Shown here piece after piece: positions 1 through 11,900 of a stretch of 64,000 nt of DNA. Numbering within the stretch: position 1 is the first letter of the stretch; every line of letters starts with the position of its first letter. The notes beneath the pieces were generated by a model. That model made no database searches and was not told the DNA's origin. It saw nothing but the letters and a program-made list of their open reading frames with translations. This DNA is from Coriaria nepalensis (Eukaryota > Streptophyta > Magnoliopsida > Cucurbitales > Coriariaceae). The stretch is taken from positions 2,588,501-2,652,500 of the forward strand of contig CP114481.1 of assembly GCA_027186245.1 (NCBI GenBank), written 5' to 3'. Position numbers and translations under genes: made by a program.

Positions 1-160
1 ATATCCGGAACACTGCAAAAACCAAAACCCTGATTCTCTTCTTCAGCGGACAGCAAGTACGAACATGCTTGTGCTGTTTAGTGCGTGATCGCTCGCTTGA
101 CATTTTATATTCGGTACTCAATTTTACGTAGTAGGTAGGTGTTGGTGGGGTATTATTATT
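1..160. other. Unassigned left edge, possibly a gene 5' flank
   Basis: This stretch is less AT-rich than what follows and carries an AAAACCCTG string resembling a telo-box, which is common in plant housekeeping promoters. It could be the upstream end of a gene lying left of the window, but no coding exon can be read in it. This is a guess from composition only. Confidence 0.15.
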
Positions 161-544
161 TAATTTAATTTTTTTTATTGTTCAAGCTAATATATTTTAT
201 TGCTCAAGGTGTTTATATTTAAGCATTGTAGAATATTTTCTAGCACTTGATTTTTGGAAGATAAATAAGTATTTATACCATGGAAATAATTGAATATACG
301 ACCGAAAGAACTACAAATCCGTATATTTGACAATGAAAATTTGATTAGGATTTAGGAAAAATCCAAACCAACAGATTCATCGAGCAAGGTGGTGGGTCGC
401 CTGTCTACAAACTCACTTTTTAGACCAAGAGTTGGTGTGAGTGCGGGCCACAAAATTTAGCACATAAAATAGAGTAATACTAAAGTGAGAGGCATTTTTT
501 CCCCCCGATAGTTTTCATTCATTAGTTATTAAATTATATTTTGG

Positions 545-1503
545 GCAGGATTTAGTAACATAAGTCCTCAAAATTTAGTATAAGTTAATGACCAATCAAA
601 ATGTATAAATTATATTAAATATCTAATTTTAATTTAATTTTAAATTAACCTCAATTTTGTTTGAATTGTTATATACATATTAAATGACTATTAAATAATT
701 ATTAAATATTAAATTTTACTAATTTAAATTATGTATTTAAATTTTTATCAATTTTATTTTAAATTTCATATTTTTAACTTTATTTTTCTTTTTTCATTTT
801 CATTTCCATTACCGTCCTCCTCTATTGCTGCTATCACCAACCTTCACTACCAACAAATATTTTATTCTTAATTACTCTCTTGTGTTTAATTTTTTATTCT
901 CTCTTTTTCCGACTCAATCACCATCACCGCCAAAATAGCTATCACCTCCTCCTATACCATTACCCTCCACTAGAAATCTCTCTCCCTTTGGACAACATGG
1001 AATACATAACTTAGGTGGTAGCTAGGTTCATAAAAATAAAAAGATCGAAAAATTTAGGTATTACAATTTCAATTGTCCGAAAAGAGAAATTTCGGGTAGA
1101 TGTAAGTGGTGGAGGAAGAGGTGGTAGTGGTTTGGTGGTGGTAGCGATTGAGTTGAAAAAATAAGAAAGTAAGAAAAAAAATGAAGGGGAGTGAAAAAAC
1201 AAATTAATTACTTTTTTTAGGTAGCGGTAGCATAGGAAGGTGGTGATGACCGATGAAGTTAAAATAAATAAATATAGAAAATATAAAATTTAAATTAAAT
1301 GGGATAAAATTTTAAATTGGATAAATTTAGAATTTTAATAATTATTTAATAGTCATGGGATATTCATATAATCATTACATCTATATTTAATGAAATTTGG
1401 GATTCATTATAATTTAAAAGGAAAATTGGATGTTCCTAATAGTTTTTACTTTCGTGTTTATTATAATTATACAAAATTTTAGGGGTTAATTCTAGTTTCC
1501 CTT
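545..1503. mobile_element. Foldback (MITE-like) element, family copy 1
   Basis: The two halves are imperfect reverse complements. The block around 820-990, rich in CACCATCACCGCC-type triplets and ending in CTTTGGACAAC, pairs with 1068-1250, where the complement of GTGGTGGTAGCGATTGAGT and ATTGTCCGAAAAGAG is read. The outer ends also pair: CCTCAAAATTTAGTATAA near 567 against TTATACAAAATTTTAGGGG near 1470. No open reading frame of note is present. The right-hand end strongly resembles the terminus of the element in LCB1 intron 9, and the inner part resembles 26100-26340. The superfamily is not determined, and no target-site duplication was found by eye. Confidence 0.6.
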
Positions 1504-2790
1504 TTTAGATAATATGCTATCTTTTTATATTTTGACTAGTCACTTTATAGATAACTCTACATTTTGTTATTTATTCTATTCATTATATATATTAATTAAG
1601 AGGATAAAAAAATTTAAAATAATATTTTTAAATAATAAAAAGGAAAGGGAAAGGCTTAAAATAAAGAACAAACAGAAAAATGAAAGGTTCAAGAAATAAT
1701 ATAAAAATAAGTTTTAACTTTATTATAGTAATTTTTCCAATCGAATGAGTAACTAAAGTGACGTTAAATTTAAAGGTCAATATGAAAAACTAGATGTGAG
1801 GTGTTTTTATTACAAATTTTGTTAACATTTTAAAAATAAATATAGCTAATTTGAACCTTTTAACTAACATAAAGTGAATGTTTTATGAACAATATTTACT
1901 AACTACCCACTATCGGGAAGATATCTATTATTATTAAAATAAGTAGATAATAATTTTAGGGAAGAGATATATGCCTGCCTATTGATAGGACGGATGGGAC
2001 AGACATGCTATTTTTTTATTTTTTATTTTATAGAAAAATATTGATGCTAAAATTAGCATTTTGTCATTTGATATAAGATGGCAAACAAACTTAAATATGA
2101 AATTAATGAAAATCAGCTAAGAAAAAAATAAATGAGGCCAAAATAAATTTAAAAATTCAACCATCTTCCCCCTTAAACCGGTCGACTATGGTCAGCCAAC
2201 TGGTCATGTGGCCACATGGCCAAATTTGTCATGTGGCTACTGTTTCCATTTGTTTTAGTTATTTTTTATATATTTTATTTTGGATCAAAAAAATATGGAG
2301 ATATTTTACTTGACTTAAGGGCTTTTTAGCAAAATAAGAGGGGTTTTTACCAATTTCAAGGATATTTCATCAAATTGAAAGGATTCATCAATAAAGAATA
2401 GATGGAGATTGATTGATTCAAGAGGTTTTTAAACAAAGTCAAGGATCAGTTTGCAAAGAGAATAGTCTTTTTAACTTGTTCTAAGGGCATTCTACCAATG
2501 TAGATATTTTTTAGGGGCACAAAAAGGAAAATTTGAATTTCAAAAGTGATTTTTCTAGCATTTGAGAGCATTGCCAACCAAGGAAGAAACCTTGCTGCCT
2601 AAGACTCCAATGCCTATCGTCGGAAAATCCACCGACGAAAATTTATGGCCTCGTGAGTTGTGATATAAATAATAAATGAGAAGTGCAAGCGTGCCAAAAA
2701 TTTAAAGTGAATTTCATACTCGAAAAAAATAAAAGAATTGAAAGAAATAAATGGGCTACTGAATTGCTACATATATTAATTTGACTCTTA
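1504..2790. other. AT-rich intergenic sequence, nothing recognised
   Basis: No exon-like coding, RNA gene or clear repeat boundary was seen. One short palindromic passage around 2185-2240 repeats GTCATGTGGCCACATGGCC-like strings. The stretch is probably decayed transposon sequence, but I cannot assign it. Confidence 0.3.
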
Positions 2791-3189
2791 AGAAAAATAG
2801 GCTAAAGGACCGAGACTAATCTAGGTTTTATTCTTTTCGATGTATCTATTGATGAAAAAAATTAACTAACAAGTATTAAAATAAAGTAACAACGAAATCA
2901 AATGTAAAAAGACGAATGGATAAAGGAAACTGGTAAGATAAAGTAATTGAAATGCTAAACTTGCTTAGGAAAAAAAAATCTAAACTTAGGCAAGAATAAT
3001 AACTTGATGAAATTAAAGAAGTGTGAAGATTAAGGAAGGTAGAAACACCAACATCTTCTTTGTTAATTTCAAATCAAAACCTTTACTTTGGTGAATACCC
3101 AATGGCTCAATAACATTCCTAAGATGAATCTACAAAAAAAAAACATTATTCCCAAAGGAAGGGAAAATAAAGGAAATATAGGATTGACC

Positions 3190-4170
3190 AAAAAACTTAA
3201 GTGTTTGATTGCTTTAATGAAGGCGATGATTGATCGAGTGATGATACATCATTTTGCCTAGATCGGCCCACTAATTATAGGTCACTGGAATATCATATTC
3301 ATAATTAAAATGTGGCCACTAACTTGCTCTCCACGTCAAAAAAATGGCCAGCCTTTTTGTGAGCCCCGTTCCTCCTTTGTTGTAAGAAGTTTAACCTCCA
3401 ACGATTACATATTTAGCCGAATTTGGGTCATTTTGCATTCAAATTCATCTTGACTTATATCCCTTCTCTCACCCAAAAAATTGGCCACTTTAATGCCCAC
3501 TAAGCTAAATTTTTAGCCAACCTTCTTGCTTGGTCGAATTATGGGTTAAAGAGGTCCATCTGATACTCTTTTTTAGGAAAAATAGCTCTTATTACTAACC
3601 TCCCTTAAGCTTGGCCGAAATACCCTTATTCCTAAGCCACTTTTTTCTTTAACAAGCCTTACTTTCGGTCGATTAATGCTCATGGATGAAATGTAAGTTA
3701 AAGGAGGGTTTCTCATTTTGACTTGTTTTTGTCCTTGGCCGAATTCTCTTATGTTTGGCTGAATTTCGTAGTTCTTCAAGGTCATTTCAACTGAATTTCT
3801 CCTAAAAAAAGGAGGAAATCCAATTCCTTATCATGGGATATTGTGATTGTCTTATTCCCGAAATATTGTGATTGATCTCCAAATGAGCAATTTATGGCTA
3901 ACCTTTTTTCACTTCATTAATCTTTGTGAAACTTTCGCATCCTTAAAGGAATTCTTATATAGGCAGAATTTCACATGGTAAAATGCCTTAAGTTTGGCCG
4001 AACTTACGTCAAATCATCCAAATCTTTCACTTAGTTCGTTGATTTAATCGGTTAATTGACGGATACACTCAACAGATTCTTATTGGCTGATTTAGCAAAA
4101 TCTTATTGGCTGATTTAACAAAATCGGTTAATCGGTTATGCCACATGTGCACAAAATCTTAGTATCAACA
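3190..4170 (-). mobile_element. Solo-LTR-like block, GGCCGA-rich family (inverted copy)
   Basis: Read on the minus strand, the block begins TGTTGATACT at 4170 and carries many spaced copies of TCGGCCAA/TTGGCCGAA-type words. It matches, in the opposite orientation, the block at 24778-25560. Both contain an AAGGAGGAAC..GGCTCA..GGC(T)..GCCATTTTTT series in the same order. The TG start fits an LTR, but no internal coding region or paired LTR is adjacent, so a solo LTR or fragment is inferred. The far boundary, towards 3190 or lower, is uncertain. Confidence 0.45.
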
Positions 4171-4253
4171 AATTCCCTTTTTAACGGCAGTGACTTTTAA
4201 GGTGCATTTTAGTGGATTCATTTTTAATTTTATGAATTAGGATAAAAATTAGG

Positions 4254-4296
<43 letters not shown>
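4254..4296. repeat. (AAT)n microsatellite
   Basis: About 14 uninterrupted ATA/AAT trinucleotide units are directly visible. Confidence 0.95.
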
Positions 4297-4298
<2 letters not shown>

Positions 4299-4959
4299 TA
4301 AGGAGAAGCACTAGTGATTACTCAACACTCCTCTTGATAATTTAATTTCACCTGCATTAAAAAAATAAAAAAGATTATTCATCATAGTTATATAACAAAT
4401 AGAGGACATGTGTCATTGATTGATTTATCAATCAATTCCACTTGCATATGTCTAGCAACTATTTAGCACGAAATATGAATATATTGATTTTTTAAGTATT
4501 ATTCCATGTCATGATAACCTCTCTTTCAATTATGTCGAGAATGAAGTTCACAAGAAAACTCTTCAGATCTTCTATTTCTTGCGTCACATTTTCTATTAAT
4601 CCCAATAATTTCCTTGAATTTTAGAGACGACGTCTAGTGATTACTTATACATCCTATTAACCTTCGCTCTTCTCCAACTTGGGTTTGCTGAAACTTAAGG
4701 TAAAAGTTATAGATTTAGTAGATTAGTTGAGGGTTTAGGTCTTTAAGTTGCAATATGGAAATTTTTTGAATTAAAATAGAACAACAGGCTATCAGAGGAA
4801 TCTAATTATGGAAAGCTTCAAACAGTGATAAAAGTATATAATAATTATAAGAAACTTAACTCTTGTAGCTTTCTATGGACACTAAGAACACCACAAACAT
4901 ATTTGTAATCACTGAGATGCAAATTCTGGAATTTTAGAAGTTCACATGAATGGCCTGAT

Positions 4960-5250
4960 GTACTTGACATACTCAACGCCTCCAATATGCGACGTACTAA
5001 ATGCTTCAACGTACTCGACGAACACGACGCCTTAATGTACACGACGCCTCCAATATGTGATGTACTTGATGCCTTGATGTACTCGACATACTCGACGGCT
5101 CCAATATGCGATGTACTCGACATCTCGACATACTCGGTATACTCGATGCCTTGACGTACTCGATGTACTTGATCCTCCAATATGTAATGTACACGACACC
5201 TCGACACTTCGACATACTCGACATAGTCAACGTACTCAAGGCCTCGATGT
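4960..5250. repeat. TCGA-rich degenerate tandem repeat block A
   Basis: Units of about 15-25 bp built from GTACTCGACG(A) and CCTCCAATATGCGA words are repeated irregularly. The overlapping minus-strand open frames here (from 4845 to 5356) are low-complexity products of the repeat and are not believed to be genes. The CTCCAATATGCGA word recurs as CTCCAGTATGCGA or CTTCAATATGC in block C (17618-17830). Confidence 0.7.
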
Positions 5251-5819
5251 CTTCTATATCAGCAGTAAAACTATTTGGATAGGTTAACTGTAATGGCTTG
5301 AATCGTAAGGTAAGAATGACAATCTTAAAAGAAACACTCTGGCAAAAGTTACTCATTAATCAAGTAGGTGATAATAAGAAAAGATTTGGAACTAGATTCC
5401 TAAAAATAAATGAGAAATGCATAGTAGGATAAGTTAACTAAATGGAAAAGCTTATGAAAAGTTAAGCTTTTATTAAGCTAAGTTAAATTCTTAATTGGAT
5501 AAGGGAATAATTGACCTAGTGTTCGCGAAGTACTTAATCCTTTTGGGAAAGCAGAGAATCTAGGTAAGTACAAATCTTACCTACAACATGGAAATTGTTT
5601 TTTAAACTTTATGAGTTGTTTTTAATGATTGCATGATTGTTCACATTATTGATTGATTTGTAGTCATGAAATGATTGACTATTATGAGTGCTAAAATTGT
5701 TATAGTTGTTGCTTATAGAAAAGTCTTGAACAACATATGCACTCATGAGCATCATGCAAAGTTACCTCATATTTTATGATAAAAATTTAAGAGGCATATG
5801 AAGAGACAAGGAAATGAGA

Positions 5820-7560
5820 TAGAATAGTTTAGTGTCATACCGACCTCTCGAAGAAAGGGCTGAGGCCCAATGGAGAGAGGATTATGTAAAGTTATACTAA
5901 TACAAGCCGATGCATGCAAGGACTATGGGCAAGTTTAGATCGGGTCGCTCTCCCATCTGTCCATTTGTCGAGCACTCAATTGGTATGTACCTAGAGCCCA
6001 ATAAGAGAAAAAGTAAGAAAGTATAAGAAAGAGTAAGATAGAAGCATGTAATAACCTCTATGAAGAATATATGTTTTAAGATTATTATATATGTTTCATA
6101 CATCATTTGCATTTATAATTGTTTTGTGAGCGATGTTTGTACTTGTTGGCCGACAACTCACATTATACATTTCATGTTGTAGGCACTAAGGGTAAGCAAC
6201 TGATCTAGTTACCATGACAAATTTTTTGAGAGAAGGCGATGATTGCGAAGAAGGTAGTGGTACTAAGACTATAATTATGCTATAAACTTATGCTTTAATA
6301 TTATAAACAAGGATAGTAAAAAATATTTTGGTGCATCATAAAAACTCAACCAAGTGTGGAGGTGGAGGAGAATGATCCCGTGGCGGTGGAGCCATTATAG
6401 GCAAGAGAGGTATGGCAAAGTGTGGAGGGTCCTGGTCATCTCTTTCGGATCTTACACTTTTGATGACACTAAACCCGTGACCTCCCTCACTTACTCCCTC
6501 ATGCTCTCCTCTGCGTTCTCCCTCATATTCCCTCCACCCCCTACTTTTCTTCAGCTCCTCCCTCATTGATGTAATGGTTTTCTCCATCTCATCCAACCTA
6601 CCATTAATCTTCTTTACCTCTACCTCCAACCCTATCATAAGAGATCAATCCTCGATATCTACTCACTCTCAATCCCCAAAGGAACTTCTCCATCCCTTCC
6701 ATCTCTAGCTGCCCTCTTAACTTTAAAGTTTTTTTCTTACCTTCTTCTCCTCCTTCTTCTTGTTCTTTTTCTTTATCCTCTAATAACAGAGTGGTCAAAC
6801 GGTTTACAATCTCTCCTCATTAGAAAAAAGCTCTAAGTCGTGATATAATGTTGAGCTTCTTATTCGTTCGACAGTTTTAGGATTCCTCGAAAGATGAGTT
6901 ATATTAAATAAAAATTAAAGTCAGGTTATATAATTCGACATAAAAATAGCAATTAATAAATAAATGTTGGATGAAATACTTACAACTGTTTTATTTGTCC
7001 AACGCTTGATATCCTTATAAGTTACTATAGCTCCATAAATGACTATTTCAGAATACAAGGTATGCAATTCTTATGCGCCCTCAATCTAGCCCTTTTCCAA
7101 GACTAGGAATGGCTTCATAACCCTATACCTACATAGTTAATGAATAACAAAAAATCAATTAATCTTATATATGAATCAATAAAACTCAAGTATATAAAGT
7201 CTAACATGAAAATCAATCAGACACCCATATAAAGAGTATGGTTCTAGTTTCTTATTATCTGTTTATGTCTCAAGGCCTTGACATTGATATCCTTCCTTAA
7301 GGATTTTATGGTCTCCTCAAACGAGATTCTGCCCCAAGGATACTCGTTCAACTGCTCTCAATTGTTTACTGTGGATAATGTACTTTGATAGATTGTTTTC
7401 TTCCTATCTTGACCTAATAGGATTGCCTCAACAAAGTAGACGAGTGCCATTTTTACCATATCATCATCTTCGTTACTCCATTCCTCATTGAAAAGACTTG
7501 CTAGCTCAATAGTTCTCATTTTCGTACTGCTTGTAAGTTTTACCCCTTAAAATTAAAAAA
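5820..7560 (-). mobile_element. Degraded retroelement-like sequence with coiled-coil reading frames
   Basis: Two short overlapping minus-strand frames (6336-6638 and 6604-6798) encode a charged, heptad-like stretch (KKINGRLDEMEKTITSMREE) followed by a Glu/Gly/Arg-rich and a Pro-rich part. This composition is seen in N-terminal gag regions of some plant LTR elements. An LTR-like string, GTACTTGTTGGCCGACAACTCAC, lies at about 6138. No intact pol gene is visible. The assignment is tentative: charged coiled coil and context only. Confidence 0.3.
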
Positions 7561-7659
7561 AAAATTAATATACATAATTATAAGCCTAATAAATAAAATT
7601 GAATAGAAAAGAAGAAGAAAAGTTTATGTCAACAAAACCTGATGGGTAACTTGACACAA

Positions 7660-8100
7660 TAATTAACCATCAAGAAATGAAGGGCTCATTCACTCGATGG
7701 TTTGAAGTACAATATCATTCGAGTGAGCTATCAAGTACAATTAGAAAAGTCTTAGTCCACCCTACTCGATGGCTCACTCGACATGATCTAACACATCAAA
7801 CCATTGGGTGACAATGATCCTAATGTCTTGATGTGATAATATCTTGTCAACAGAGCCATCTAGTGGAAACGACAAAGTTTCTTTCAACCTCACTCAATGG
7901 CTGATATGTAAGGTTCTATAAAATGAGCCATCGAGTGTGGTGCATAGAGACTTTTCTAATTTTACTTGATGGATCACTCAATAGGATATTATACATCTAA
8001 CCAGTAAGTGAATGAGCCCTTGATGTGAAACCCATCGAGCAAAAGATTGTGTGTTTATTGCCTTACTCGATGGGTCCATTGCAGTTTTTAAGGTATCAAA
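7660..8100. repeat. TCGA-rich degenerate repeat block B
   Basis: Words of the type CACTCGATGG, CCATCGAGTG and TACTCGATGGGTC recur on both strands about every 30-90 bp. The same ACTCGATGGGTC word appears in block D near 33160. No reading frame is supported. Confidence 0.6.
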
Positions 8101-8119
8101 CTATCGACTTTTGAGGTAT

Positions 8120-8560
8120 TATTTTTTTAATATATATATTTTAAATATTTTCAACTTTTACTCTTCTCTATCAAGATAAAAAAAAGTTCATTTTTTCACT
8201 CCTCACTATAGCCATTATTCTTTGCGAGATAATTTTCTTTCTTAATATTTGGTGAGATTCAAAAATTGGTTTGCAATATCTTAAAATCAATTTAAAAATA
8301 TTTTTTTTAAAAATTTTAATTAGTCAAATTTAGAATCTTAGAATACTTCTGACGGTGGTAGTCGGCAGAGGCAGCAACGAGAAGTTGGTAGAAGTGGCGG
8401 TAAAATGATATAGAAATTGGAAAAGTAATTTAAATAATAAATTGGTCAAAAGTGTTAAAAATAAATTTTTGGGCTAATAATGAAAGAAAAATAAATATGG
8501 AGTAATTTTAAAATTTTAGATTGTTAAATATAAAATAGAAAAGTTTATTATAATTTATGT
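8120..8560. mobile_element. Possible degenerate foldback element
   Basis: The left part (CACTCCTCACTATAGCC) and right part (GACGGTGGTAGTCGGCAGAGG, GAAGTGGCGG) show the same pyrimidine/purine triplet style and AT-rich arms as the better foldback copies at 545-1503 and 26100-26340, but the pairing is weak. Confidence 0.25.
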
Positions 8561-8703
8561 TTTAAATCAAATTATTTATTATGGTTACGAAAATTATTAA
8601 CATTTATTATAATAATAATAATAAATTTTTTGGGAAGGGGTTTAGAGTTCTTAGTTCTAATGGAGCCTTGTACTCAAACATAGAAAAGTGTTCTAAAGCT
8701 CGC

Positions 8704-8745
8704 CGGCCCAGCGCGAACGACGGCCCAGCGCGAACGACGGCCCAG
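8704..8745 (+). promoter_or_regulatory. Tandem site II (GGCCCA) promoter block of PAB1
   Basis: A 17-bp unit beginning CGGCCCAGCGCGAACGA is present twice, followed by the start of a third (CGGCCCAG). Each unit carries GGCCCA, the site II/TCP-type element known from plant promoters of proteasome, ribosomal and other housekeeping genes. It lies about 200 bp upstream of the proteasome ATG, in promoter or 5' UTR position. The repeat is seen directly; the regulatory role is inferred. Confidence 0.65.
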
Positions 8746-8945
8746 TGTCACACGCAAGAAAACAACACAATCAAACACGCGAGAGAGAGAGTGCGGAGGG
8801 GAAAAATAAAATAAAATAGAATTTTAACCTTCTCTTGCCCAACAAGAAATCTGAGGTCTTTTCACCCGCAGCTTGCTCAACTCTCCTTCTTGCTAAAGCC
8901 CCCGGAATCAGAGTAAATCATATCACACCTTTCTTCTAACTCACT

Positions 8946-11900
8946 ATGGGAGACAGCCAATATTCATTTTCTCTCACTACTTTCAGGTTCTTCTTATCTC
9001 TTACTTCAGTCATAGTTTTCCTACTTTACATTTTCAGACATATAATCTTTTTCTTTCTCTTAATGTCTTAAAATGTATTGTCGAGCAGTCCTTCTGGTAA
9101 GCTCGTCCAGATCGAGCACGCCTTGACGGCTGTTGGCTCTGGCCAGACTTCTCTAGGGATCAAAGGTATTTTTTGCTCTCTCTCTCGTTTTATTGATTAT
9201 TTTCTTCGGTTTAAGATCAAAACAAAAACTCTATTCACTGATGATTTTGTTCTGCCCAGATATTAGTTTTATCTAAATCATGTTTTAGATGTTTGTGACA
9301 TTTCACACATTTCGAGAGATTCCAAATTTTTAAAATTTCGCATCTTATGTTACTACTTTTTGCATACTGTATCGGTGTTGTCATTAACTGGTGTTTCATA
9401 GGCCCAAAAACATTTATAGTCCTAAACTGGAGTTTCAAATGCTGAACCTAGCGAAGCCTAATGTATAAAGGAGGAAGCTTTTTTATTTGTATTCTTTAAA
9501 AACCACCAAAATTTCAATAATTTTCGTAATGATATTTTGTTTTTTTTCCCATTTTTTATTTTAAGTCATCGTCATTTAAAAGCATGTGAAGTTTTAACCA
9601 AGATCATTACTCTTCACTTTGGTTATTACATATATATATAAATATAGATCTGTGCCCATTTCCTTTCACATGCTTAGGTGTAATTGAGTTTTTTGTTGTC
9701 ATTCTGCAGCTGCAAATGGTGTTGTTATAGCCACTGAGAAGAAACTACCCTCTATCTTGGTTGATGAAACATCTGTAAGTAACTCAGCATAGTTTACTGT
9801 TAGGCACATAACGTTGTCAGTTTTCTTGCAGAATTTTCCTTATATTAGAGATGGGTATCTTTAAACTTGCATGATCCTGGTCTTCACAAAGATATGAATC
9901 TCATGCAGCTAATTGTATCTCACTTCTCTTTGTTTCAGGTTCAAAAGATTCAGTGTCTCACACCGAATATTGGAGTTGTCTATAGGTCTGCTCTTTTCTT
10001 TTCTCCCCTTTCTTGTTTCATTTATTTTCTTATTCTTTACATATTTTTCTGACCAAGGAGATCTATTTCATTCCTGTATTGCTATGTTCTCCTAGTTTTT
10101 AAACTGCACTTCTGCTGCATAAGTCTTAATTTCTTAACAAGATTTCTGAAGTTTAGTCATGTGTTTTGACCAACAAAAGAATGACTACAGTGTAGGAGAG
10201 GATTGTGCAGTAAAACTTAGATAGAAGGAACGCTTTTTGTTTGTCTGTGACCTTAGTGACAATTGAAAATTTCTGTGTAGGTGAAAGCAGTGTAGTTAAT
10301 GGACTGTGCACTTTGTACTACTGACTATACCTTGCTTGTTTCTCCCTCTGCAGAAGAGTTATTATGTGATGCCTTGTAATCAATCTATTAGGTTATTAGA
10401 CTAGTTGATTTCTGAAGTAGGACAGACTCACAAAGCCCAGTAATATTCTTATTCCTAAGGTTTTGGTGATACATGAGTTCTTTCCTGTGAATCATTTGAC
10501 TATCTGAATAAGCTTTGTTGATATAACATAGTAGCTGTATAGGTTAGGTACACGTTTTGACCAGAACTACAAGTGTATTTGCATGAAGGAGGTGAAATAG
10601 AAGCCGTCTTGAAATTGAGGTTGACAGTAGTAAGGTTAGCATAGAGGAACACATTGGATACCAAGAAAATTTTCTGTTTCAAGTCACTGGGATTATGTTT
10701 GGTCCTGGATATACACCTGCACAATGAATTTTGTTTTGATCCACTTACAAAATGAAATGGAGTCATGGACTTCGTTTCCTGTCAATTTATAGTCCTCATC
10801 CTTTTCTCTCCCACAGTGGTATGGGTCCTGATTTTCGAGTTTTGGTTCGAAAGAGTAGGAAGCAGGCAGAACAATATCATAGACTGTATAAGGTATAAAT
10901 TGTTTATTTATTATCTTCACTGTCTTTTCCCTTTTGTTTATATTATGTTATTATCTGATTGGCTCTTTAGTATAATTCTCTCCTTCAGATTTTCGAATAG
11001 GAATATCTGTAAGTCAAGTCTATGTCTAATGAAGATGTGTTCGTATATCTTTGAATGACTTTACTACGGTTGTATATAATAAGCATGACCATGTAATCTG
11101 TTACATGTTTACCTTTTTTTTTTTTTCATCCAAGTGTAACTCAACTAGAAGTTATTGTGACAAAATTCAATTTCTTGTACTGCAGTGTATTGCTTTAAGG
11201 CTATCATCTGCTTTTTAGATTTGCATTTTTCCACAATGTGTTTGTAGGAGTCAATCCCAGTCACCCACCTTGTGAGGGAAACAGCAGCTGTAATGCAAGA
11301 GTTCACTCAATCTGGGTAACGATTCCATATCTAACTATAAAACTTATATGCTCCAATCAGTTTTTGAATTGCAGATGGAAGTTAGAATAATCACTGGAGT
11401 TGGAGGGTTTCACTGGTTCCCTCCTTAATAAATTCTTCAACAATAGAAAAGCTGAAAAATTAAGCAGAAATTGAACATGTTGGTTGATTTTCTCTGACTG
11501 GTTATAAGACACCTGACAGCTGTATCTTGATTTTTCTAGTAGAAATTGAACATGAATCAAGATGTTTAAGTCTATATAATTCTCTTATACTCTGATACAC
11601 ACTGAGGGATTTTAATATTGTCCCTTTTCATTCTACTTCTTAATAGTGGTGTAAGGCCTTTTGGAGTCTCTCTTCTGGTTGCAGGCTTTGATGATAATGG
11701 TCCACAACTGTACCAGGTATGTACATTGTCTGGTATGTTATGTAGCAATGCAATCAATTGGATACTCGTTCTGAATCCCTTTGCAGAACTATAAATGAGC
11801 TAGGCGCCTAGGCCTAATTGTTTTGTAGCACATGTGGACTCTGCAAGTGATACATTTCAGTGAATTAGATGATTCTCTAGTTATTCCTTGATCAAACTAT

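Noticed and set aside
4845..5356. Two minus-strand frames of 120 and 116 aa with Ser/Arg/His-rich repeats
   Set aside because: They are translations of the TCGA-rich tandem repeat in two frames; no family resemblance and no gene context.
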